Source: Pseudomonas fragi (GTDB lineage: Bacteria > Pseudomonadota > Gammaproteobacteria > Pseudomonadales > Pseudomonadaceae). From it: a DNA stretch of 64,000 bases. Below are positions 18,088 through 28,600 of the stretch, in pieces (position 1 is the first letter of the stretch; the number at the start of each line of letters is the position of its first letter). Below the pieces are notes generated by a model. It was not told the origin of the DNA and searched no databases. It saw only the letters and a program-made list of their open reading frames with translations. A program made the position numbers and the translations under genes. Where the stretch lies: positions 2,728,001 to 2,792,000 of the forward strand of contig NZ_CP104861.1 in assembly GCF_025426255.1 (NCBI RefSeq), written 5' to 3'.

Positions 18088-18103
18088 CACCACTCCAATT
18101 GAT

Positions 18104-18114
18104 GAATTAAATTC
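18104..18114. promoter_or_regulatory. Candidate LysR site between regulator and MFS gene
   Basis: GAATTAAATTC, arms GAATT/AATTC around one base, lies in the divergent promoter region. It is short and AT-rich, so the call is tentative. Confidence 0.3.
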
Positions 18115-18196
18115 CACTCACTCAGTAGAATTCAGCAAAGATCAAGCTCAGTTTCTCCAATAGGCTATATCAAAACCTATTCTGGAGTTAAGCGAC

Positions 18197-19387
18197 ATGC
18201 AGTCCTCATCTGCGGCAAGTGCCACATTGGCCCCTGCCGAAACATCACGTTCAGGACTTCAGATTCTGATTATGGCGGTCGCAGCCTTTATTATCGTGAC
18301 CACCGAGTTCCTGATCGTCGGCCTGCTACCAGCCCTGTCACGAGACCTGAATATCTCTATCGCCCTGGCTGGTCAGGTCGTTACGCTGTTTGCCTTTACC
18401 GTAATGTTATTCGGGCCCGTACTCACGGCCAGGCTGGCGCATGTCGAGCGCAAAAAGCTGTTCACCATCATTCTCATGGTGTTCGCGGCATCCAACGTTC
18501 TGGCAGCGGTGTCCAGCAATATCTGGGTGCTGGCTGTGGCTCGATTTATCCCTGCCCTGGCGTTACCGGTTTTCTGGGGCACGGCCAGCGAGACTGCAGG
18601 CCAACTCGCAGGGCCTGGGCAGTCGGGTAAAGCTGTAGGCCGCGTTTACTTGGGCATTACCGCCGCACTGGTGTTTGGTGTGCCGCTGGGTACCTTGGCA
18701 GCTGACACGGTGGGCTGGCGCGGCAGCTTCTGGATCCTGGCAGCCGTCTCCCTGCTGATTGGCATCCTGATGCATCTGGTGATGCCAAAGCTGCCGGTCA
18801 CCGAAAAATCGCACCCTGACCAGAAACAGACGGCAATCTTGCGCCAACCACGTTTTCTGGCTCACTTGCTGCTGTCGGTCCTGAGCTTTACCGCTCTGTT
18901 CACCGCCTATACCTACCTTGCAGACATCCTTGAACGACTCGGCGGCATTCCTGCTGGCCAGGTGGGCTGGTGGCTGATGGGCTTCGGCGCGATCGGCATG
19001 GTTGGTAACCACTTGGGCGGCAGTATGGTAGACCGCAAACCGCTGGCTGCCATGGTGGTGTTTCTGGTGCTGGCCGGTGCCGGGATGCTGGCGGCCGTAC
19101 CGCTTGCACCTCATCACCTTTGGTTGACCGTTGCGTTGGTGGCGTGGGGTATCGGTTACACCGCGCTATTCGTGGTGTGTCAGGTGCGAGTGATGCAGGC
19201 CGGTGAGCAATCTCAGGCCTTGGCTGCGACCCTGAATATATCGGCAGCCAACGCCGGCATCGGCCTGGGCGCAATCCTTGGTGGGGTCGGCATCGGTCAC
19301 TATGGTCTGGGCTCGATCGGCATTATCGCCACCCTGATCGCCGCACTCGCTGTCATCGTTGCACTGCTGATGATGCGTCGTCAGTAA
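18197..19387 (+). CDS. MFS efflux transporter (DHA1, SotB/AraJ type)
   Basis: A 396-residue MFS protein of the DHA1 family with twelve hydrophobic segments. Landmarks are TTEFLIVGLLPALSRDLNIS in helix 1, ARFIPALALPVFWGTASE in helix 4 and RVYLGITAALVFGVPLGTLA in helix 5, as in the AraJ/SotB/YdhP exporters of sugars and small molecules. It sits in the inner membrane and works by proton antiport. The divergent LysR gene is its probable regulator. The exported compound is unknown. Confidence 0.87.
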   Translation: MQSSSAASATLAPAETSRSGLQILIMAVAAFIIVTTEFLIVGLLPALSRDLNISIALAGQVVTLFAFTVMLFGPVLTARLAHVERKKLFTIILMVFAASNVLAAVSSNIWVLAVARFIPALALPVFWGTASETAGQLAGPGQSGKAVGRVYLGITAALVFGVPLGTLAADTVGWRGSFWILAAVSLLIGILMHLVMPKLPVTEKSHPDQKQTAILRQPRFLAHLLLSVLSFTALFTAYTYLADILERLGGIPAGQVGWWLMGFGAIGMVGNHLGGSMVDRKPLAAMVVFLVLAGAGMLAAVPLAPHHLWLTVALVAWGIGYTALFVVCQVRVMQAGEQSQALAATLNISAANAGIGLGAILGGVGIGHYGLGSIGIIATLIAALAVIVALLMMRRQ

Positions 19388-19388
19388 C

Positions 19389-19688
19389 TCAGGCCTGGGA
19401 AAGAATGCAATCCAGCAAGCCCGGGAAACGCAGATTGAGCTCCTCCGACCGCAGCGAGTTCATGTGCGTAGTACCGATATTTCGCGTGTGAACAAGCCCG
19501 GCGTCGCGCAAGACTCGAAAGTGATGGGACATGCTGGACTTGGGGCGACCGCCGTCCAGCTCGCCGCACGATGCTTCAGCGACGCCCGCAAGATACCGGA
19601 CAATCTCGAAACGAACAGGGTCGCTCAGGGCGTAAAGCAAACGCTCGAGGATGAAATCGGATGGAACTGGATGTTTGAAGGTGCGCAT
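19389..19688 (-). CDS. ArsR-family repressor divergent from xenA
   Basis: A 99-residue winged-helix protein: SDFILERLLYALSDPVRFEIVRYLAG at the N-terminus and the recognition helix around SSMSHHFRVLRDAGLVHTRN. It lacks the ELCVCDL metal site of arsenic sensors, so it is likely one of the redox- or ligand-sensing ArsR proteins. I chose ATG 19688 by similarity to family length; ATG 19724 would add 12 residues and is possible. It is divergent from the ene-reductase gene with a palindrome between them, so it probably represses xenA and itself. Confidence 0.82.
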   Translation of the reverse strand: MRTFKHPVPSDFILERLLYALSDPVRFEIVRYLAGVAEASCGELDGGRPKSSMSHHFRVLRDAGLVHTRNIGTTHMNSLRSEELNLRFPGLLDCILSQA

Positions 19689-19726
19689 GTGGCGATGATA
19701 ACGAACGCTTTCAATGAATGCCATAT

Positions 19727-19742
19727 TTCGAATACTATCGAA
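19727..19742. promoter_or_regulatory. Inverted repeat in the arsR-xenA gap, candidate operator
   Basis: TTCGA and TCGAA are separated by six bases (ATACTA), giving a 16-bp dyad in the middle of the 85-bp divergent region. The size fits an ArsR dimer site that could block both promoters. Confidence 0.5.
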
Positions 19743-19773
19743 CAAGCGAAACAAACTTTCCAGGAGCCATGAC

Positions 19774-20865
19774 ATGTCTGCACTATTCGAACCGTACACG
19801 TTGAAGGACGTCACCTTAAGAAACCGTATCGCCATTCCGCCGATGTGTCAGTACATGGCCGATGACGGCATGGTCAACGATTGGCACTTGGTCCACCTGG
19901 CCAGTTTGGCAAGGGGCGGCGCCGGTCTGGTTGTAGTCGAGGCAACAGCCGTATCTCCCGAAGGGCGTATCACGCCAGGCTGCGCCGGCATCTGGAGCGA
20001 TGCCCATGCCCAGGCGTTCGTGCCCATGGTAAAAGCGATCAAGGCTGCCGGTTCTGTGCCTGGCATTCAGATAGCCCATGCCGGACGCAAGGCCAGCGCT
20101 AACCGTCCTTGGGAAGGCGATGATCACTTCGCGGATGGCAATCCAAATGGCTGGAAGACCATCGCCCCCTCTCCCATCGCGTTCGGCGGCAATCTGCCGA
20201 AAGTCCCCCAGGAAATGACCCTGGAAGACATTGCCCGGGTGCGCCAGGACTTCGTCGATGCTGCACGCCGGGCCCGTGACGCCGGTTTTGAATGGATCGA
20301 GCTGCACTTCGCACACGGGTATCTGGGTCAAAGCTTCTTCTCGGAACACTCCAATCAGCGCACCGACGAGTATGGCGGCAGCTTTGAAAACCGTAGTCGG
20401 TTCCTGCTTGAGACGTTGGCAGCCGTGCGTGAAGTTTGGCCAGAGAACCTGCCACTGACGGCTCGTTTCGGGGTGATCGAGTATGACGGGCGTGATGAGC
20501 AAACGCTGGTTGAATCGATTGAATTGGCGCGGCGCTTCAAGGACGGCGGGCTTGACCTGTTGAGCGTCAGTGTAGGCTTCACTATCGCGCAGACCAATAT
20601 TCCTTGGGGTCCCGCCTTTCTGGGCCCTATCGCCGAGCGCGTGCGTCGCGAGTCGGGCCTGCCGGTGACTTCTGCATGGGGCTTTGGTACTCCGCAACTG
20701 GCACAAGCCGCTATCGAATCTCGCCAGCTGGACCTGGTGTCAGTGGGCCGGGCTCACTTGGCTGATCCGCACTGGCCGTACTTTGCAGCCAAAGAGTTGG
20801 GGGTTGAAAAGGCTTCCTGGACGCTCCCTGCGCCCTACGCTCACTGGCTTGAACGCTACAGATAA
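19774..20865 (+). CDS. xenA: Xenobiotic/ene-reductase XenA (old yellow enzyme family)
   Basis: A 363-residue FMN-dependent NAD(P)H oxidoreductase, the same length as XenA of Pseudomonas putida and very close to it by memory. Key residues are Cys25 in PPMCQYM, which tunes the flavin in the YqjM/XenA subgroup, the substrate-anchoring pair in ELHFAHGYLGQ (His near 178 and 181), and the flavin phosphate region near SVGRAHLADP. It reduces activated alkenes, nitro compounds and nitrate esters in the cytoplasm. The ATG at 19774 has CAGGAG about 7 nt upstream. A clear hairpin follows the gene, so it is transcribed alone. Confidence 0.95.
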   Translation: MSALFEPYTLKDVTLRNRIAIPPMCQYMADDGMVNDWHLVHLASLARGGAGLVVVEATAVSPEGRITPGCAGIWSDAHAQAFVPMVKAIKAAGSVPGIQIAHAGRKASANRPWEGDDHFADGNPNGWKTIAPSPIAFGGNLPKVPQEMTLEDIARVRQDFVDAARRARDAGFEWIELHFAHGYLGQSFFSEHSNQRTDEYGGSFENRSRFLLETLAAVREVWPENLPLTARFGVIEYDGRDEQTLVESIELARRFKDGGLDLLSVSVGFTIAQTNIPWGPAFLGPIAERVRRESGLPVTSAWGFGTPQLAQAAIESRQLDLVSVGRAHLADPHWPYFAAKELGVEKASWTLPAPYAHWLERYR

Positions 20866-20876
20866 GTTGACCGGGA

Positions 20877-20901
20877 AATTGCCGCGTTGTTAGCGGCAAT
20901 T
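20877..20901 (+). terminator. Hairpin after xenA
   Basis: AATTGCCGC (20877-20885) pairs perfectly with GCGGCAATT (20893-20901) across a 7-nt loop, 11 nt after the xenA stop. The T run is poor, but the position and the perfect 9-bp stem support a terminator. Confidence 0.6.
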
Positions 20902-20947
20902 CTACCCAGGCTATGGAGCTCATCTCACCGGGGTGCGTATGGCTCAA

Positions 20948-21577
20948 CTATGCTTGCGGCGAGTTCTCCAGCTTTAATGCTCGCTTCCAGCTGTCCAGTC
21001 CAGCCAGACGTTGCAGGTAAGCCTGCACATGAGGATATTGCACCCCTGCCCTCATCTGCTCGATCACCGTGATGGCGACAAAAGCCAGCATGAAATCAGC
21101 CCCTGACAATGTATCCCCCACGATAAAGGTTCTGTTCGCAAGCGTACTGTCCAGAAACCCCAGGACCTTCTCAAACTCGGTCTGGGTGTAGCCGTCGAGG
21201 AATTTCAATTGAGTCCCGGCGTTGATCTCAAACTGGGTAAATAGCTTGAGTAGCACCGGCACCATCGCCGAACTTTCCGCAAAGTGAATCCATTGCAGGT
21301 ACTGAATATAATCCGGTGAATTGAACGCGGGCTCCAGCTGGGGCGCGAACCGGCGGATCAGGTATTCGACAATGGCGCCTGATTCAACGAGCACCTGCCC
21401 GTCAAATTCAATCACCGGTGACTTGCCCAGCGGATGAATATTCTTCAGCGAGGCAGGCGCGAGACGAGTGACCGGATCGCGCTGATAGCGGATCAGGGTG
21501 TAAGGCTCGCCAATTTCTTCAAGCAACCAAAGTATACGCAGCGATCGGGACGCGTTGAGGTGGTGAAGTGTGATCAT
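20948..21577 (-). CDS. Glutathione S-transferase
   Basis: A 209-residue soluble GST: thioredoxin-like N-domain (residues 1-80, with NASRSLRILWLLEE and the glutathione-binding GKSPVIEFDGQVLVESGAIVEYL region, where a cis-Pro and Glu-Ser pair are expected) and an all-helical C-domain with the SGADFMLAFV N-capping box. It conjugates glutathione to electrophiles or isomerises or dehalogenates them; substrate unknown. The ATG at 21577 is chosen over 21604 because the fold starts at once. It lies next to xenA and a DJ-1-type gene, so a detoxification role is plausible. Confidence 0.88.
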   Translation of the reverse strand: MITLHHLNASRSLRILWLLEEIGEPYTLIRYQRDPVTRLAPASLKNIHPLGKSPVIEFDGQVLVESGAIVEYLIRRFAPQLEPAFNSPDYIQYLQWIHFAESSAMVPVLLKLFTQFEINAGTQLKFLDGYTQTEFEKVLGFLDSTLANRTFIVGDTLSGADFMLAFVAITVIEQMRAGVQYPHVQAYLQRLAGLDSWKRALKLENSPQA

Positions 21578-21648
21578 GACGGCTCTCTTTAATGAGGGGG
21601 ACACCCGCGGCGCCCGGACTGCTCTACAAGCCCGGACGCTGTCAGTGG

Positions 21649-22326
21649 TTACTTCAGTTGGGCGACCAGTGCTTTGGCAACACCTTCAGAACTCGCCGGG
21701 TTCTGACCGGTGATCAGCTTGCCATCTTCAATCACGAAGGGGGCCCAATCCGGCCCTTTTTCATAATGCCCACCCAGGCTCTGGAACTCATCCTCGATCA
21801 AAAATGGCACGACATCGGTCAGTTCTACTGCCGCTTCCTCACCATTGGTGAAACCGGTGACCCGGCGCCCTTTAACCAGCGGTGCGCCGTCCGCGGCCTT
21901 CACATGACGTAGCGCTCCCGGTGCGTGGCAGACAAAACCAATGGGCTTGCCAGAGCGTTCGAAGGATTCGATCAGGTGGATAGACGTCTTCGACTCGGCC
22001 AGATCCCACAGAGGGCCATGCCCACCCGGGTAGAACACGGCGTCAAAGTCTTTAGCGCTCACCGTATCCAGCTTGACGGTGGTCGCCAAGGCCTGCTGTG
22101 CGGCAGGATCAGCGTTAAATCGATGGGTCATGTCAGTCTGGAAATCCGGCAGTTCACTCTTTGGGTCCAGCGGTGGCTGACCACCTGCTGGCGACGCCAA
22201 CACCACCTCGGCCCCGGCATCCTTGAAGACGTAGTAAGGCGCTGCGAACTCTTCAAGCCAGAATCCTGTTTTCAAGCCCGTGTCCCCCAGTTGATCGTGG
22301 GACGTTAGAACCATCAGAACTTTCAT
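21649..22326 (-). CDS. DJ-1/PfpI family protein (Hsp31-like glutamine amidotransferase fold)
   Basis: A 225-residue protein of the type-1 glutamine-amidotransferase-like fold. The nucleophile elbow is GFVCHAPG with Cys133, and an acidic residue in GFWLEEFAAPYYVF (Glu25/26) matches the DJ-1/Hsp31 pair; the FYPGGHGPLWDL loop is typical. Members act as glyoxalase III/deglycase or stress chaperones in the cytoplasm. It is transcribed leftward just upstream of the GST gene (71-bp gap), so the two may be co-expressed in a response to electrophiles such as methylglyoxal. Confidence 0.85.
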   Translation of the reverse strand: MKVLMVLTSHDQLGDTGLKTGFWLEEFAAPYYVFKDAGAEVVLASPAGGQPPLDPKSELPDFQTDMTHRFNADPAAQQALATTVKLDTVSAKDFDAVFYPGGHGPLWDLAESKTSIHLIESFERSGKPIGFVCHAPGALRHVKAADGAPLVKGRRVTGFTNGEEAAVELTDVVPFLIEDEFQSLGGHYEKGPDWAPFVIEDGKLITGQNPASSEGVAKALVAQLK

Positions 22327-22740
22327 GTCATAGCCCTCATTGCTGCGGTTTGGCCTTTGGCAACGCGATCTGCCTTGGGCTTATGCTGGATGTACTGCAT
22401 TGCACTGACTATGTACGACCACCGGTTTTTGAATACGTGCAACGCCGAAAAACGTGATTATCATGATAGGCCCCATGCCTGCTGCACAGGCCGCCACATC
22501 GATAACCTGGGCGCTGTTTCGACACTGAGTTGTTCCTCTGCAACATAGCAAGAAACCTCGTTCAATATCGTTCGATAAAGATTTCCTCTATTGGCGGTTG
22601 CGCCACTCTTGAATTAACGTTTATCCCATCTGTTCATCGTGACTTGGATCCAGTCATCCGCTGCTGTTTCAGGGGGCGGCTTGGTGCACGCGCGCGCATC
22701 GCTCATCAAAGTAGTTAACCCACTGATTATCAGAGTGATT
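22327..22740. other. 414-bp divergent intergenic region
   Basis: No gene is supported. It must carry the promoters of the DJ-1 gene (left) and of the RND efflux operon (right). TATCG-TT-CGATA at 22566-22577 is a small dyad that could be a repressor site. No regulator gene lies in or next to the gap. Confidence 0.5.
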
Positions 22741-24369
22741 ATGAAAGAGCTGCCTCGCCAGTGTGCATCGGGTTCGCGACAGGTGATGCACATCTGCGCG
22801 ATTTTTCGACAGTCACATTTTCTGGCGCCGTTGAGTCTGCTGTGCATTGCCCTAGCGGGTTGTACCGTGGGGCCCGACTTTGTTCGCCCTGATGTGGCCG
22901 CAAATGCCGACTATTCCCGAAAGCAGCTCACCACCACCGCCCAGGCTGATGTCGACGCTGGCGGCGCGGCACAACAGCTGATTGCCGGGATGGATATCCC
23001 CGGACAGTGGTGGACGTTGTTCCGCTCACCGGCACTCAATGCCCTGGTGGCAGAAGCGATGCACGCCAACCCGAATGTCAGCGCCGCACAAGCGGCATTG
23101 CGCCAGGCTAACGAACTGGTTTATGCCGACCAAGCGTCGCTGTTCCCTTCCATAACCGGCAATGTGTCGAAAACCCGCGAGAAAATATCGGGGGTCACGA
23201 CAGGGGCACCGTCGTCATCCATTCTCACGCTGAACTCTGCGTCGCTGAGCATTTCCTATGCCCCGGACGTGTTTGGCGGCACCCGACGGCAAATCGAATC
23301 TTCTACGGCGCAAGCCGAGTACGAGCGTTTCCAACTGGAGGCGACGTACCTCACATTGACCTCCAATGTGGTCAATACCGCGGTCAGCCTGGCGTCTGTA
23401 CGCGATCAGGTGGCAGCCACCGAAGAAATCATCCGGCTGCAGAGCGACCAGCTCGACCTTCTGCACGCGCAGCGGCGACTGGGCGCGATTGGCGATACTG
23501 ACGTCCTCACGCAGGAGACCGCGCTGGCACAAACACGCGCCACCTTGCCGCCCCTGCAAAAGCAATTGGCGCAGACCCGCAATCAGTTGATGGCCTACCT
23601 TGGGCGGTTTCCCAATCAGGATCAGGACGAGCGTTTCAACCTGGCTTCTTTGCACTTGCCGGAACAACTGCCACTCAGTCTCCCCTCGGCAATCGTCGGC
23701 CAGCGGCCGGATGTGCGTTCTGCGCAAGCTCAACTGCATCAGGCCAGCGCCAATATTGGCGTGGCTATCGCCAACCAGCTGCCACAGTTCAGTATCACCG
23801 GATCATTGGGCTCTACCGTGGCCAGCGGAACCAGGTTGTTCTCGGCAGGCAGTGGCGTCTGGAGCCTCGCCGGGTCGATTGCCCAGCCAATATTTGATGC
23901 CGGTGCACTCGAGCATCGTAAACGCGCAGCCGTGGCCGCCTATGACGAGTCGGCGGCCCAGTACCGCGGCACGGTGATTGCCGCATTCCAGGATGTGGCC
24001 AATGCACTGCGAGCGCTGGAAGCCGACGCTGATGCGCTCAACCAGCAGGTGGTGGCTGAACGTTCAGCGCAAGCTAACCTCGGCCTGGTACAAGCACAGT
24101 TCCGACTCGGGGCAGTGGCTTACATCAACCTGCTCACGGCCCAACAAACCTACCAGAACACCGTGCTTGCGCGCGTCAAGGCCCAGGCTGCTCGATACAG
24201 CGATACCACCGCCCTGTTCCAGGCACTGGGTGGCGGCTGGTGGAATCGCGCTGACGTGGACCCTGCCACGGCTGGCAGTCCCGATCGCTTCGGCCTGCCG
24301 TCTTGGCAAGAGATCATGCCGCCTGCCAACAAAAAGGCTGCACCTGCCAATGCGGCGCGGCTGGACTGA
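22741..24369 (+). CDS. RND efflux outer-membrane factor (OprM/NodT family lipoprotein)
   Basis: A 542-residue outer-membrane channel protein. A lipoprotein signal ends in ALAGC shortly before TVGPDFVRPD, the standard start of OprM/NodT proteins. Two OEP repeats follow with long helical stretches, and AQPIFDAGALEHRKRAA marks the second. Trimers of this protein span the outer membrane and join the adaptor and pump encoded next. The start is uncertain: ATG 22741 gives a longer signal region, ATG 22786 a shorter one, and neither has a strong ribosome-binding site. It is unusual in coming before the adaptor and pump genes. Confidence 0.88.
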   Translation: MKELPRQCASGSRQVMHICAIFRQSHFLAPLSLLCIALAGCTVGPDFVRPDVAANADYSRKQLTTTAQADVDAGGAAQQLIAGMDIPGQWWTLFRSPALNALVAEAMHANPNVSAAQAALRQANELVYADQASLFPSITGNVSKTREKISGVTTGAPSSSILTLNSASLSISYAPDVFGGTRRQIESSTAQAEYERFQLEATYLTLTSNVVNTAVSLASVRDQVAATEEIIRLQSDQLDLLHAQRRLGAIGDTDVLTQETALAQTRATLPPLQKQLAQTRNQLMAYLGRFPNQDQDERFNLASLHLPEQLPLSLPSAIVGQRPDVRSAQAQLHQASANIGVAIANQLPQFSITGSLGSTVASGTRLFSAGSGVWSLAGSIAQPIFDAGALEHRKRAAVAAYDESAAQYRGTVIAAFQDVANALRALEADADALNQQVVAERSAQANLGLVQAQFRLGAVAYINLLTAQQTYQNTVLARVKAQAARYSDTTALFQALGGGWWNRADVDPATAGSPDRFGLPSWQEIMPPANKKAAPANAARLD

Positions 24370-24399
24370 ATTGAACGATTGAAACAGTGAGAACCCCCC

Positions 24400-25596
24400 A
24401 TGGCTGACGTCAAGACTGCCTCTCCCCTGCCACCCGAGCCCAGTGCACCGGGCGGGCCACGTAAACGTCGGTTGTGGCGGCCGATGCTGATCATGGTCGG
24501 AGTGGTACTGGTGATTGTGGCGATCATTGCCGGGGTCAAATTCACCCAGATTTCAGCGCTGATCGCACAGTCGAAGGTGCCCTTGCCCGCCTCCGTGGTG
24601 ACGGCCATGCACGTGCCGTTCGACGACTGGCAACCCAGTGTCTCTGCCGTGGGATCGATGAAGGCAGTAAGAGGGGTTGATGTAACCACCGAAGTGGGCG
24701 GCATTGTGCGCACCATCGGCTTCAAGCCCGGACAAGAGGTTGCGGCACAGACGCTGCTCGTGCAGTTGAACGCCGACTCGGACATCGCGCTACTGCACTC
24801 GCTTGAGGCCACTGCCGACCTGGCAGTCATCGTCCTCAAGCGCGACAAGGCCCAACTCGCGGTGAACGCCGTGTCGCAAGCCCTAGTTGACACTGACAGC
24901 GCCGACCTGAAGGCCAAGCTCGCCGCTGCGGAACAACAACGGGCGTTAGTAGCGAAAAAAACCATTCGCGCACCGTTTGCCGGACGTATCGGGATTACCA
25001 GCGTCAACCCCGGTCAATACCTTAACCCCGGCGACAAAATAGCCACGCTGCAAACCTTTGATCCGATCTACATCGACTTCACCGTGCCACAGACCCAGCT
25101 GGAGGAAATTGCCATTGGCCAAAATGTCGCGGTGACCGCTGATGGCCTCTCCAATCAAACCTTCACGGGGCGAATCAGCACCATCGACACTCAGTTCGAC
25201 TCAACCACGCGCAACGTCACCGTAGAAGCGACCGTCGAGAATCCCAAACAAAGCCTGGTGCCCGGAATGTTTGCCCGGGCCATCGTCGAGTCCGGCACGC
25301 CACAGCGCTACCTCACCGCTCCGCAGACGTCGGTCACCTACAACCCTTACGGCACCACGGTTTTTATCGCCACACCGCACACCAACGACAAGGGTGAAGA
25401 AGAGCTGACGGCGCAACAAGCCTTCATCAAGACCGGGCCTACCCGTGGCGACCAGGTCGCCATCCTGTCCGGCGTGAAGGAAGGCGACCTGTTGATCACC
25501 AGCGGCCAGATGAAGCTCAAAAACGGCTCGCCGGTGCAGATCAATAACAACGCCGCCCCGCTGAACGACCCCGCACCGACCCCACAAGAACACTAA
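24400..25596 (+). CDS. RND efflux periplasmic adaptor (membrane fusion protein)
   Basis: A 398-residue HlyD/AcrA-type adaptor with a proline-rich cytoplasmic start, one transmembrane helix at about residues 29-46 (MLIMVGVVLVIVAIIAGV), a barrel-sandwich half with GGIVRTIGFKPGQEV, a helical hairpin, and the second lipoyl half with IRAPFAGRIGI. It has no lipobox, so it is anchored by its helix rather than a lipid. It links the pump to the outer-membrane channel. It lies 30 nt after the channel gene and 9 nt before the pump gene. Confidence 0.92.
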   Translation: MADVKTASPLPPEPSAPGGPRKRRLWRPMLIMVGVVLVIVAIIAGVKFTQISALIAQSKVPLPASVVTAMHVPFDDWQPSVSAVGSMKAVRGVDVTTEVGGIVRTIGFKPGQEVAAQTLLVQLNADSDIALLHSLEATADLAVIVLKRDKAQLAVNAVSQALVDTDSADLKAKLAAAEQQRALVAKKTIRAPFAGRIGITSVNPGQYLNPGDKIATLQTFDPIYIDFTVPQTQLEEIAIGQNVAVTADGLSNQTFTGRISTIDTQFDSTTRNVTVEATVENPKQSLVPGMFARAIVESGTPQRYLTAPQTSVTYNPYGTTVFIATPHTNDKGEEELTAQQAFIKTGPTRGDQVAILSGVKEGDLLITSGQMKLKNGSPVQINNNAAPLNDPAPTPQEH

Positions 25597-25605
25597 AGGT
25601 GTCCC

Positions 25606-28600
25606 ATGAAATTTACCGATACCTTTATTCAGCGACCGGTCTGGGCCGTGGTCGTCTCGCTGTTCATCTTGATCCTGGGGCTGCGCTCGATCTTTGAATT
25701 GCCGGTAAACCAATGGCCACGGACTGAAAATACCGTCGTCACCATCACTACCGCTTACTACGGTGCTGACGCTGCCACGGTTGCGGGCTTTATTACCCAG
25801 CCGCTTGAATCGGCCATCGCACAAGCCCAGGGCATCGACTACCTGTCCTCGTCGAGTATCACCGGCGTATCGACCATTACCGCAACGCTGCGGCTCAACT
25901 ACGACGCCAGCAAGGCACTCACCGAAATCAATACCCAGGTCAACTCGGTGAAGAACCAGCTACCGGCACAGGCCCAGGAACCAGTGCTGTCGGTCGCAGT
26001 CGGACAGACCACGGACGCCATGTACCTGGGTTTCTACAGCGACACACTGCCCACCAATAACATCACCGATTACCTGGTGCGGGTGGTCAAGCCCAAGCTG
26101 GACTCGATCCAGGGCGTGCAGACCGCAGAAATTCTTGGCGGGCGTCAGTTTGCCCTGCGCGCCTGGCTGGACCCGGACAAACTGGCAGCGCATAACGTGA
26201 CGGCGCAGGACGTGTCCACAGCTCTGGCAAACAATAACTACTTGTCTGCCGTGGGCTCGACCCGAGGTCAAATGGTCACGATTGATCTGACGGCCGGGAC
26301 CGACTTGCACACGGTGGATGAATTCAAGCGACTGGTGATCAAGCAAAAAGGCGATGCACTGGTCTACCTGGAGGATGTGGCGAACGTCACCCTGGGCGCA
26401 GAAAGCTACGACAGCAGCGTGGCGTTTTCCGGCAAGCGCTCGGTGTTTATCGGTATCAAAGCGGCACCCAATGCGAACATCCTGACCGTCGCCACCAGTG
26501 TGCGCAACGCATTCCCCGAGCTGCAATCGCAGTTACCCGCAGGGGTGCGCGGTGAAATCGTTTATGACTCCACGGAGTTCATCAACACCTCGATTGTTGA
26601 GGTGGTGAAGACCCTGGCAGAAGCGATGATCATTGTGTCGGTGGTCATCTACCTGTTCCTCGGCTCGTTCCGGGCGGTGATTGTGCCCTTGGTGGCGATA
26701 CCGCTGTCCCTGGTCGGGACATTCTTCGTCATGTACCTGCTGGGTTACTCCATCAACCTGCTGACCTTGCTCGCCCTGGTGCTCGCAATAGGCTTGGTGG
26801 TGGACGACGCGATTATTGTGGTTGAAAACGTCGACCGCCATATCAAGGAGGAAGGAAAAGGTGTGATGGAAGCCGCGCTGATCGCGGCGCGGGAACTGGG
26901 TGGTCCGATTGTTGCGATGACTGTGGTGCTGATTGCCGCGTACGTGCCCATCGGGTTGCGCAGCGGTCTCACGGGAGCTCTGTTCAAGGAGTTCTGTTTC
27001 TCCCTGGCCGGTGCCGTGACCGTATCGGCCGTGGTGGCGTTGACCCTCTCGCCGATGATGACCTCACGCCTGTTCAAGTCCGGGCAGGAAGAAGGTCGCT
27101 TCGCCCGCCGGCTCGATCAGTACTTTGATTGGCTGCGGGGGCGCTACCGTCGCGTGCTGTCAGCCGGTCTGGATGTCTGGCCGGTGCTGGTGACATTCGG
27201 CTTCGTGTTGTTCCTGCTGGTCGCCGCCAGCGGCATGACCGCTAAAAGCGAGCTGTCCCCGACCGAGGACCAAGGCCTGGTATTCATGCAAATCAAAGGC
27301 CCGCCGACGGCATCGCCCCAACAGATGGAGCGCATTGCCGACCAGGCTTTCCAGATAGCCAACAAAGAACCCGAATATGCCCAGATGTTCCAGTTGACCG
27401 GGCTGCCCGCACTCAACCAGGGGCTGGGTGGGGTGCTGCTCAAGCCCTGGAGCCAGCGCACGCGTTCACAAGCCGATGTGGTGAAAGATCTGCAGCAGAA
27501 GTGGAATCAGGTGCCGGGCGCAACCATCGCGGCCTTCCCGCTGCCATCACTGCCGGGCGCTCAGGGTTTGCCGGTGCAATTTGTGATCACTACCACCGAT
27601 TCGGTGGAAAACCTCAACGAAGTCGCTCAAGCGGTAATGGCCGAGGCGCAGAAACAACAGCTGTTCTGGTTCTCCGACATGGATTTGAAACTGGACAAGC
27701 CACAAGCCAGGCTGGTGGTTGACCGGGAAAAAATCGCCGCACTGGGCATGACCCAGGCAGACGTCGGTGCTGCTCTTTCAGCCGCACTGGGTGGCAACTA
27801 CGTGAACTACTTCTCGACAGCCGGGCGCTCGTACAAAGTCATTCCCCAGGTGTTGCAGGTTGACCGCCTGAACCCGGAACAAATTCTCGATTACTACATT
27901 CGCACGCCATCCGGATCCATGATTCCGGCGCGCACGGTGGCGCATATCGAGACCTCGACGCAGCCGGAATCGATCAACCACTTCCAGCAACTCAACTCGG
28001 CGACCCTTTCAGGCGTCAGTGGCGTGGCCCAGGGCGAACTGCTGGCGAAGTTGAATACGATTCTGAGCAACGTTGCGCCATCGGGTTACACATCAGACTT
28101 CTCGGGTGAATCGCGCCAGTTCATGCAGGAATCAGGCGGGTTCGTCGGTTTACTGCTGTTCTCGATTCTTATCGTCTACCTGGCCCTGGCCTTCCAGTTC
28201 GAGAGTTTCCGCGACCCGGTAGTGATTCTGTTCTCGGTACCTCCGGCCCTGTTTGGTGCGCTGGCCTTTATCACCATGGGATTCGCCTCGATCAACGTGT
28301 ACACCCAGGTCGGGCTGGTGACGCTGCTGGGGCTGATCACCAAGCATGGGATTCTGATCGTGCAGTTTGCCAACGAGTTGCAGCGCGCAGGTCGCAGCAA
28401 GCGCGAGGCGATTGAAGAGGCAGCCGGCGTTCGTCTGCGCCCGATCCTGATGACCACGGCGGCGATGGTATTGGGCGTGGTGCCATTGGTTTGGGCCTCT
28501 GGTGCAGGCGCTGCGGGGCGTCATGACATGGGCCTGGTGATCTTTGCCGGGCTGTCGATCGGCACCCTGCTGACGCTGCTGATGGTCCCGGCGATGTACA

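Noticed and set aside
22357-22548. A 63-codon frame in the region before the RND operon
   Set aside because: Low-quality frame without a ribosome-binding site, lying across the promoter region.
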